A DNA stretch of 12,961 bases from Lachnospiraceae bacterium (lineage in GTDB: Bacteria > Bacillota > Clostridia > Lachnospirales > Lachnospiraceae). Positions 7,137-12,961 of this stretch are shown piece after piece. The notes below the pieces were generated by a model, which saw nothing but the letters and a program-made list of their open reading frames with translations, did not search any database and was not told the origin of the DNA. How positions within the stretch are numbered: the stretch's first letter is position 1; each line of letters begins with the position of its first letter. The translations under genes were made by a program, and so were the position numbers. The stretch spans positions 1 through 12,961 of the forward strand of contig VSNR01000124.1 of assembly GCA_009774345.1 (NCBI GenBank). The letters run 5' to 3'.

Positions 7137-8771
7137 ATGCCAATTACAGACATTTTAGAGAGAAACTGTAAATTATATGGAAATGACATCTGTCTTGTGG
7201 AGATCAATCCAGAAATCAAGGAGACGCGCCGCGTGACATGGAAGGAATATGAGCTGATGGAGCCCAATCCAGTGACACATTACCGCCGGGAGATTACATG
7301 GAGCGTGTTTAATGAAAAGGCGAACCGCTTTGCCAATCTGCTGCTGGAAAGAGGCATCAAGAAAGGGGACAAGGTGGCAGTTTTGTTGATGAACTGCCTT
7401 GAGTGGCTGCCAATTTATTTTGGCATATTAAAGACGGGGGCGCTTGCAGTGCCGCTCAATTTCCGCTATGCGCCGGAGGAGATTGAGTACTGCCTGAATC
7501 TCGCAGAGGTCGATGTGCTGGTGTTTGGACCGGAATTTATCGGGCGTGTGGAGGAGATCGCGGAGAGCATCAGCAAAAACCGCTTGTTATTTTATGTGGG
7601 AGACAGTTGTCCAAGCTTTGCGGAGGACTACAACAGCCTGACGGCGAACTGCTCGAGCCAGACGCCGATGATTGCCCTCACAGACGCTGACGATGCCGCG
7701 ATTTATTTTTCGTCAGGGACGACGGGATTTCCCAAGGCGATTCTGCACAATCACGAGAGTCTGATGCATTCGTGCAAGGTGGAGCAGAATCATCACGGAC
7801 AGACGAAACAGGATATCTTCCTGTGTATTCCGCCGCTGTATCACACAGGTGCAAAAATGCACTGGTTTGGCAGCTTTCTGGAAGGCGCAAAGGCGGTGCT
7901 GTTAAAGGGAACGAAGCCGGAGTTTATTCTGGATGCGGTCTCGAAAGAGAAGTGCACGATCGTGTGGCTTCTGGTGCCGTGGGCGCAGGATATTCTCGAC
8001 GCGATTGACAGGGGTGATGTTAAGCTTGAGGATTACGAGCTCTCTCAGTGGAGACTGATGCACATCGGTGCGCAGCCTGTCCCGCAGAGTCTGATACAGC
8101 GCTGGAAAAAAATCTTTCCGCATCACCAGTACGATACGAACTATGGACTGAGTGAGTCTATCGGACCGGGCTGTGTGCATCTGGGAGTTGAGAACATACA
8201 TAAGGTGGGCGCGATCGGCAAGGCAGGCTATGGCTGGCAGGTGAAAATTGTCGGAGAGGACGGCGCACAGGTGGTGCGCGGCGAGGTAGGAGAGCTCGCG
8301 GTGAAAGGACCCGGCGTCATGACCTGTTACTATAATGATGAGCAGGCGACAAAAGAGGTGCTGCGCGATGGCTGGCTGTACACAGGCGATATGGCGCAGG
8401 AGGATGAGGATGGCTTTATCTTTCTGGTGGACCGCAAGAAGGATGTCGTCATCAGCGGCGGCGAGAATATTTATCCTGTACAGATCGAGGATTTTCTGCG
8501 CACAAACAATAAGATTAAGGATGCGGCAGTCATTGGTATCCCGGACAAGCGTCTCGGAGAGATAACAGCTGCTATCATAGAAATCAAGGAAGGCATGGAC
8601 TGCACAGAGGACGAGATCAGCACATTTTGTACGAAACTGCCAAAATACAAGCGCCCGCGCAAAATTATCTTTGCGGACATTCCAAGAAATCCGACAGGCA
8701 AGATTGAGAAGCCGAAGCTTAGAAAGATTTACGGCGGCGAAAGTCTTGTGGCAGCACAGAACAAGTCATAA
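7137..8771 (+). CDS. AMP-forming acyl-CoA synthetase (acid:CoA ligase)
   Basis: This 544-residue adenylate-forming enzyme activates a carboxylic acid with ATP to an acyl-AMP, then transfers it to CoA. The motifs appear in order: phosphate loop FSSGTTGFPK (191-200), YGLSE (336-340), YTGD (415-418), the hinge region DRKKDVVISGGENIYP (432-447), and PTGKI with the catalytic lysine K522. The substrate cannot be read from sequence. The divergent iorAB makes an aryl acid such as phenylacetate or indoleacetate attractive, but medium-chain or other acids are possible. The N-terminus carries an unusual near-duplication of an RR-x-TW element at 31-35 and 50-55. AAGGAG lies 7 nt before the ATG. rarA follows after 26 nt and could be cotranscribed. 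Confidence 0.92.
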   Translation: MPITDILERNCKLYGNDICLVEINPEIKETRRVTWKEYELMEPNPVTHYRREITWSVFNEKANRFANLLLERGIKKGDKVAVLLMNCLEWLPIYFGILKTGALAVPLNFRYAPEEIEYCLNLAEVDVLVFGPEFIGRVEEIAESISKNRLLFYVGDSCPSFAEDYNSLTANCSSQTPMIALTDADDAAIYFSSGTTGFPKAILHNHESLMHSCKVEQNHHGQTKQDIFLCIPPLYHTGAKMHWFGSFLEGAKAVLLKGTKPEFILDAVSKEKCTIVWLLVPWAQDILDAIDRGDVKLEDYELSQWRLMHIGAQPVPQSLIQRWKKIFPHHQYDTNYGLSESIGPGCVHLGVENIHKVGAIGKAGYGWQVKIVGEDGAQVVRGEVGELAVKGPGVMTCYYNDEQATKEVLRDGWLYTGDMAQEDEDGFIFLVDRKKDVVISGGENIYPVQIEDFLRTNNKIKDAAVIGIPDKRLGEITAAIIEIKEGMDCTEDEISTFCTKLPKYKRPRKIIFADIPRNPTGKIEKPKLRKIYGGESLVAAQNKS

Positions 8772-8797
8772 AAACAGATGTTATTGGAGAATGTGAG

Positions 8798-10123
8798 ATG
8801 GATTTATTTGAGTATATCAGCAATACCGCCAAGGAGAAGGAGTCTCCCTTGGCGGCAAGACTCCGCCCCGAAACGTTGGAGGAGGTCGTGGGGCAGTCGC
8901 ATATTATCGGGAAGGATAAGCTGTTGTACAGGGCAATCAAGGCAGATAAGATTAGCTCTGTTATTTTTTATGGTCCGCCCGGGACAGGTAAGACGACGCT
9001 GGCGAAAGTGATCGCAAATACGACAAGCGCGGAGTTTACACAGATCAATGCGACTGTTGCGGGCAAGAAGGATATGGAGGCGGTCATCGGCAAGGCAAAG
9101 GAAACACTTGCTATGTATGGCAGACGCACGATGTTATTTATTGATGAGATTCACCGCTTTAACAAGAGCCAGCAGGATTATCTGCTGCCGTTTGTAGAGG
9201 ATGGGACGATCTTATTTATTGGCGCCACGACGGAGAATCCGTATTTTGAAGTAAATGGAGCGCTGATCTCGCGGTCGGTGGTCTTTGAGCTGAAACCGCT
9301 GGAGAAGCAGGATATCAAGGAGCTGCTCAGGCGGGCAGTGTATGACAGCAGGAAAGGTATGGGCAGTTATGACGCTGAGATTGATGAGGAGGCGATGGAA
9401 TTTCTGGCGGAGCTTTCCGGCGGAGATGCAAGACATGCGCTGAACGCTGTGGAGCTTGGCATCCTGACGACAGACAGGAGTGCGGACGGCAGGATTCACA
9501 TTACAGTGGAGGTGGCGCAGGAGTGCATTCAAAGACAACGCGTGTTATATGATAAGAATGGGGATAATCACTATGATACCGTATCGGCATTTATCAAGAG
9601 TATGCGCGGTTCCGACCCGGATGCGGCGGTGTATTATCTGGCAAAGATGCTCTATGCGGGGGAGGATGCGGCATTTATTGCACGGCGTATTATGATCTGT
9701 GCGTCGGAGGATGTGGGCAATGCGGACCCGATGGCGCTCAATGTGGCGGTCAGCGCGTCCCTTGCAGTGGAGCGCGTCGGTCTGCCGGAAGCGCAGATTA
9801 TTCTCGCGCAGGCGGTTTCCTATGTGGCGTGTGCGCCAAAGAGCAATGCGGCCTGCAACGCCATTTTTGCGGCGAAGGAGGAGGTCAGCAAATCGGGAAA
9901 TCTGCCTATTCCGGCGCATTTGCAGGATGCCCATTACAAAGGCGCGGCAAAGCTGGGACATGGAACGGGATATAAATATGCACATGACTATAAGAATCAT
10001 TACGTAGAGCAGCAGTATCTGCCGTACGAATTGACGGGAAAGACCTTTTATGAGCCGTCATGGAACGGATATGAGGCGAAGATTCGGGAACATATGAAGC
10101 GGATTAAGGAGGAGGCACGTTAG
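8798..10123 (+). CDS. rarA: Replication-associated recombination protein A (RarA/MgsA AAA+ ATPase)
   Basis: This 441-residue cytosolic AAA+ ATPase is of the RarA/MgsA/WRNIP1 family, which forms a tetramer and acts at stalled replication forks. Visible elements are Walker A GPPGTGKT (59-66), Walker B LFIDEIHRF (113-121), sensor-1-like IGATTENP (141-148) and a likely arginine finger in ISRSVVF (R159). The C-terminal domain ends with the family signature YKYAHDY...QQYLPYEL. Length is normal for the family. GGAG (8786-8789) lies 8 nt before the ATG. The gene follows the acyl-CoA synthetase by 26 nt; that association is probably operonic read-through rather than function. Its TAG stop overlaps by 4 bp the stop end of the convergent DUF4364 gene. 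Confidence 0.96.
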   Translation: MDLFEYISNTAKEKESPLAARLRPETLEEVVGQSHIIGKDKLLYRAIKADKISSVIFYGPPGTGKTTLAKVIANTTSAEFTQINATVAGKKDMEAVIGKAKETLAMYGRRTMLFIDEIHRFNKSQQDYLLPFVEDGTILFIGATTENPYFEVNGALISRSVVFELKPLEKQDIKELLRRAVYDSRKGMGSYDAEIDEEAMEFLAELSGGDARHALNAVELGILTTDRSADGRIHITVEVAQECIQRQRVLYDKNGDNHYDTVSAFIKSMRGSDPDAAVYYLAKMLYAGEDAAFIARRIMICASEDVGNADPMALNVAVSASLAVERVGLPEAQIILAQAVSYVACAPKSNAACNAIFAAKEEVSKSGNLPIPAHLQDAHYKGAAKLGHGTGYKYAHDYKNHYVEQQYLPYELTGKTFYEPSWNGYEAKIREHMKRIKEEAR

Positions 10124-10140
10124 ATCAGCTCCTCCATTAA
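10104..10140. terminator. Hairpin spanning the overlapping stops of rarA and the DUF4364 gene
   Basis: The left arm TTAAGGAGGAG (10104-10114) pairs with CTCCTCC (10129-10135) and, after one bulged A, TTAA (10137-10140). The 14-nt loop contains both stop codons. The plus-strand continuation (ATATTTGTAGATTTGTTC) is T-rich, so termination of rarA is plausible. The minus-strand side has almost no T tract. This is the only candidate terminator where the two genes converge. Confidence 0.4.
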
Positions 10141-10635
10141 ATATTTGTAGATTTGTTCATTTTTGTGATACCAGTTCTCACAGATGGTCTCTGCCATATC
10201 CTGCGCAGGAACAGAAATCTTGATGTTCACCAGTTCAACTTCCTTTTCACGGGCGATGAGCTCTGCCTCGTACTCACCGGAAGTCGCCTTGTAGTATTTT
10301 GCGGTGATGGACGCTTCATTTTTTATTTCCAGATGTTTTTCAGACAGAAAGGTATCAATGTCATGGATGATGGCATCCCCGATGCGGCTGCCAAAGTATG
10401 ACAGTGTTTTGCGCCCTTCCTCGGTGATGGAGAAGAAGGTGCGGTTCATGGAGGCGTCCGTCTTGATGAGTTCTGCATCCTGAAGATCAGAGATGACTTG
10501 CTGCAAAGTGAGGAAATTGGTGTATTCTTTTTCGAGAATAAAACCGCTGATCTGCGAGTAGGTGAGCTTGAAATTCACTTTGTTGAGCATGTAGAGCACA
10601 ATTAATTTGTAGAGCGTTAAGGGGTCTTGGGTCAT
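10120..10635 (-). CDS. DUF4364-type winged-helix protein
   Basis: This 171-residue cytosolic protein begins MTQDPLTLYKLIVLYMLNKV. I recognise the overall pattern as the DUF4364 family of Clostridia. Residues about 1-80 look like a winged helix-turn-helix: a helix, a second helix with LTLQQVISDLQDAELI, then a wing leading to FFSITEEGRKTL. The rest is an alpha/beta domain with no catalytic motif. A DNA-binding regulator role is an inference from the fold. The start codon has only a weak AAAGG 12 nt upstream. It is last in the minus-strand operon, 31 nt after the radical SAM gene, and its stop overlaps the rarA stop by 4 bp. The target and any ligand are unknown. Confidence 0.8.
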   Translation of the reverse strand: MTQDPLTLYKLIVLYMLNKVNFKLTYSQISGFILEKEYTNFLTLQQVISDLQDAELIKTDASMNRTFFSITEEGRKTLSYFGSRIGDAIIHDIDTFLSEKHLEIKNEASITAKYYKATSGEYEAELIAREKEVELVNIKISVPAQDMAETICENWYHKNEQIYKYLMEELI

Positions 10636-10666
10636 ATCGTTGTCACGCCTTTCTCAATAAGAAATA

Positions 10667-11617
10667 TTAACAAATATCAGGGCAGTATTTCGACTGCCAA
10701 GTGCCGCGCCGCTTCATCTCTTGATGGAGCGTGTTTAGGACACGCCGTTTATCAAGGCTCCAAAGAGGAGCAAGGAGCAGTTCTTTGGGACCGTCACCTG
10801 TCACGCGGTGGATTACCATGTCAGATGGAAGGATTTCCAGACAGGAGATGATGATATCAATATACGCCATCATGTCAAGAATTTCAAAGGTTTTTTTCTC
10901 GTATAATTCGACTAAATCCGTATTTTTCAAAATATGTAACAGTTGTAATTTTATGCCGTCTATGCCTAGTCTGCCCAGATAACGGCAAGTTTCAAGCATC
11001 ATGGACTTCGTCTCGCCGGGAAGTCCGATAATGACGTGTGTTATTATTGAAATGGAGATGGATTGCAGCCGTTTGACCGCCTGTTCAAAGACGCTAAGCG
11101 GATAGCCGCGGCGGATGAGCAGGGCAGTTTGTTCGTGTATCGTCTGTAGTCCAAGCTCAATCCAGATAAATTTGCCAGCATATTCTCTGCCGAGGCGGTC
11201 TAAGAGTGAGAGGACATCGCTGCCAAGGCAGTCTGGTCTGGTCGCGACCGAGATGCCAATGACAGAGGGCTCCTCAAGTGCCTCGCGGTAGAGTGCCTCA
11301 AGCTTGGCAATGGGGGCATACGTGTTTGTGTATGCCTGAAAATATGCGATAAAACGTCTGCCGATCTGCTTGCTGTGAAAATACTGAATGCCTTTTTGGA
11401 GCTGTGCAGTGATCGTCTCCCCATCGTCAGATTTCTTGGCGGCGAAATCACCACTTCCGCCGGCACTGCAAAACAGACAGCCCCGGACACCGCAGGACCC
11501 GTCGCGGTTGGGACAGGTCATGCCGGCATCGAGGGCAATCTTGTAGATTTTCTCACCATATGTTTTTTTCAGTTCATAGTCGAGTGTGTGGTAGGGTTTG
11601 TCATTCCAGCGCATCAT
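10667..11617 (-). CDS. yhcC: YhcC-type radical SAM protein (TIGR01212 family)
   Basis: This 316-residue protein begins with the family opening RWNDKPYHTLDYELKK and has the Fe-S cluster region CPNRDGSCGVRGCLFC. C35, C47 and C50 are likely ligands, and C42 is an extra cysteine. Downstream family blocks are present: FQAYTNTYAP, SVATRPDC, WIELGLQTIHEQ and IIGLPGETKSMM. The cluster would cleave S-adenosylmethionine to a 5'-deoxyadenosyl radical; the substrate of this family is not known to me. The ATG at 11617 overlaps the malic enzyme stop (ATGATG), and I see no clear Shine-Dalgarno before it, so translation is probably coupled. The start could equally be the second Met at 11614. It lies 31 nt before the DUF4364 gene. 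Confidence 0.92.
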   Translation of the reverse strand: MMRWNDKPYHTLDYELKKTYGEKIYKIALDAGMTCPNRDGSCGVRGCLFCSAGGSGDFAAKKSDDGETITAQLQKGIQYFHSKQIGRRFIAYFQAYTNTYAPIAKLEALYREALEEPSVIGISVATRPDCLGSDVLSLLDRLGREYAGKFIWIELGLQTIHEQTALLIRRGYPLSVFEQAVKRLQSISISIITHVIIGLPGETKSMMLETCRYLGRLGIDGIKLQLLHILKNTDLVELYEKKTFEILDMMAYIDIIISCLEILPSDMVIHRVTGDGPKELLLAPLWSLDKRRVLNTLHQEMKRRGTWQSKYCPDIC

Positions 11618-12789
11618 GACGTGGATTTCACAATATGAGACTTGACTGCCTCCGCGACGAGCTCTGCGACTTTGGGGTTAAAGGCTTCTGGCATGATGTT
11701 GTCGTCGGAGAGCTCATCGTCCGGCACAAGCCCTGCGATCGCATTTGCTGCGGCAAGCTTCATTTCCTCTGTGATCTGTGTGGCGCGTCCCTCGAGCGCA
11801 CCTTTGAAGATGCCGGGGAAGGCGACGACATTGTTGACCTGATTGGGGAAATCGCTTCTGCCAGTGCCGACAATGCGTGCACCTGCAGCTTTTGCCACGT
11901 CCGGCATGATTTCCGGGGTGGGGTTTGCCATCGCAAAGAGGATAGAGTCAGGCGCCATAGACTGCACCATTTCGGGCGTCACGATATTGGGGGCGGACAC
12001 GCCGACAAAGATATCTGCGTTTTTCAGCGCATCGGCGAGACTGCCTGTCTCGTTGTTTGGATTGGTGATCTTCGCCATTTTTTCCTGCATCCAGTTGAGC
12101 CCTTCGGTGGAGGTGGAGATGATGCCGACTTTATCACATAGAATCACGTTCGTAAAGCCGTAGGTAAGCAGCAGCTTTGTGATCGCAACACCTGCGCTTC
12201 CTGCGCCGTTGACAACGACTTTGCAGGCTTCTTTCTGTTTGCCGACAACCTTGAGGGCGTTGATGATGCCTGCAAGAACGACAATCGCGGTGCCGTGCTG
12301 GTCATCGTGAAACACTGGAATATCGAGTGCCGCTTTCAGACGCTCCTCAATCTCAAAGCATCGCGGCGCGCTGATATCTTCGAGATTGATGCCGCCGTAA
12401 GCGGGTGCAAGCCATGTGACTGCCTTGATGATTTCCTCGGTGTCCTGTGTGTCAAGACAGATCGGGACAGCATTGACGCCGCCAAATTCCTTGAAGAGCA
12501 CCGCCTTTCCCTCCATGACGGGCATCGCGGCGTAGGGACCGATATTGCCAAGGCCGAGCACCGCACTTCCGTCCGAGACGACAGCGACGGTGTTTGCTTT
12601 CATCGTGTACTGGTAGGCGGCTTCCTTATCCTTTGCAATCACCTTGCACGGCTCTGCAACGCCGGGGGTGTAGGCAAGGGAGAGCGCCTCCCTTGACTTG
12701 ACGGGGGTTTTTGAGATGGTTTCCAGTTTGCCGTTCCATTCTTTGTGGAGCGCCAACGCTTTTTCCTGTGTGGTCATTTGTTCTGACAT
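11614..12789 (-). CDS. Malic enzyme, NAD-type (malate to pyruvate)
   Basis: This 391-residue enzyme oxidatively decarboxylates malate to pyruvate and CO2 with reduction of NAD(P). It is of the short bacterial type without the C-terminal phosphotransacetylase-like extension of MaeB. Y40 (LSLAYTPGVAEPC) and K95 (VMEGKAVLF) fit the catalytic pair, E137/D138 and D162 (HDDQHGTA) the metal site, and GAGSAG (195-200) the Rossmann loop. D219 at the end of the next strand (ILCDK) favours NAD over NADP. AAGGAG lies 9 nt before ATG 12789; a second Met at residue 5 is possible. It is first of the mae-yhcC-DUF4364 operon and overlaps yhcC by 4 bp. The coenzyme call is inference from one residue. Confidence 0.95.
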   Translation of the reverse strand: MSEQMTTQEKALALHKEWNGKLETISKTPVKSREALSLAYTPGVAEPCKVIAKDKEAAYQYTMKANTVAVVSDGSAVLGLGNIGPYAAMPVMEGKAVLFKEFGGVNAVPICLDTQDTEEIIKAVTWLAPAYGGINLEDISAPRCFEIEERLKAALDIPVFHDDQHGTAIVVLAGIINALKVVGKQKEACKVVVNGAGSAGVAITKLLLTYGFTNVILCDKVGIISTSTEGLNWMQEKMAKITNPNNETGSLADALKNADIFVGVSAPNIVTPEMVQSMAPDSILFAMANPTPEIMPDVAKAAGARIVGTGRSDFPNQVNNVVAFPGIFKGALEGRATQITEEMKLAAANAIAGLVPDDELSDDNIMPEAFNPKVAELVAEAVKSHIVKSTS

Positions 12790-12804
12790 AGGTAGATTCT
12801 CCTT

Positions 12805-12846
12805 TTGATTCGTATTTTTTGATTCGTATTTGATTTGTATTGATAC
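12805..12846. repeat. Degenerate TTGATTCGTATT repeats in the malic enzyme leader
   Basis: TTGATTCGTATT occurs exactly at 12805-12816 and 12819-12830. A one-mismatch copy, TTGATTTGTATT, is at 12830-12841, and a partial TTGATAC at 12840-12846. They lie directly upstream of the malic enzyme ribosome binding site. They could be a protein-binding array or simple replication-slippage sequence. No consensus I know matches. Confidence 0.7.
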
Positions 12847-12961
12847 AGTCTTCTTATACTTTATAATAAAATATTTAAAATCGCAATAAATTCTTCTTCC
12901 TATTTTGTGAAAAATGAGTTATAATAATAAAATCAAAGGATAATTGTTTATAACAATGCTA
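12847..12961. other. AT-rich upstream region of the malic enzyme gene, to the window edge
   Basis: This region must hold the malic enzyme promoter, but I see no convincing pair of boxes on the minus strand; a TTGCGA with TAAAGT at 17 bp is weak. On the plus strand TATAAT (12920-12925) has only a poor -35 (TTCCTA, 12897-12902), but it could drive a gene beyond the right edge. A perfect dyad ATTGTT-TAT-AACAAT lies at 12943-12957. No coding region is supported here. Confidence 0.4.

Noticed and set aside
11635..12141. Plus-strand open frame opposite the malic enzyme gene (168 codons)
   Set aside because: It is a shadow of a conserved gene, cysteine- and histidine-rich without a family pattern, and has no start signals.
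12935..12961. Possible start of a plus-strand gene at ATG 12956 after AAAGGA
   Set aside because: The spacing is about 15 nt, too long for a good ribosome binding site, and only two codons are visible.

Overview
The window looks like chromosome of an anaerobic, low-to-medium-GC Bacillota, most likely a Clostridia of the Lachnospiraceae type. The reasons are strong AGGAGG-type ribosome binding sites, sigma-A promoters in AT-rich gaps between GC-richer genes, ferredoxin-dependent 2-oxoacid metabolism, a DUF4364-type winged-helix protein, and a PD-(D/E)XK protein of a kind I recognise from these genomes. The taxonomic placement is inference from content. I see no rRNA, tRNA, CRISPR array, insertion sequence or phage gene.

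Layout, left to right. (1) Positions 1-1275: an intrinsic terminator of a gene lying left of the window, then a sigma-A promoter and a monocistronic PD-(D/E)XK nuclease-like gene. Its C-terminal part contains a perfect five-copy tandem repeat (KEVT). A long hairpin follows in the gap to the convergent carB. (2) Positions 1339-6918, minus strand: a tight operon iorA-iorB-carB, with gaps of 13 and 23 nt. It encodes both subunits of indolepyruvate:ferredoxin oxidoreductase and the carbamoyl-phosphate synthase large subunit; no carA is present in the window. (3) Positions 6919-7136: a divergent regulatory region with one good promoter per side and several short perfect palindromes. (4) Positions 7137-10123, plus strand: an AMP-forming acyl-CoA synthetase followed closely by rarA, an AAA+ replication-repair ATPase. 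(5) Positions 10120-12789, minus strand: an operon of NAD-type malic enzyme, a YhcC-type radical SAM protein and a DUF4364 protein. rarA and the DUF4364 gene meet tail to tail with a 4-bp overlap. (6) Positions 12790-12961: the malic enzyme leader, with a degenerate repeat, and the window edge.

How the genes may work together. The divergent iorAB and acyl-CoA synthetase pair suggests interconversion of aryl acids, aryl-acyl-CoA and aryl-2-oxoacids, as in Ior plus acyl-CoA synthetase systems of anaerobic archaea. Direction and substrate are not determined by the sequence. Placing carB with iorAB is the most unusual organisational feature. The malic enzyme (malate to pyruvate, CO2 and NADH) is a separate carbon-metabolism unit, translationally coupled to yhcC. 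Every gene appears intact; I found no frameshift or pseudogene, and no intergenic stretch exceeds 300 bases.
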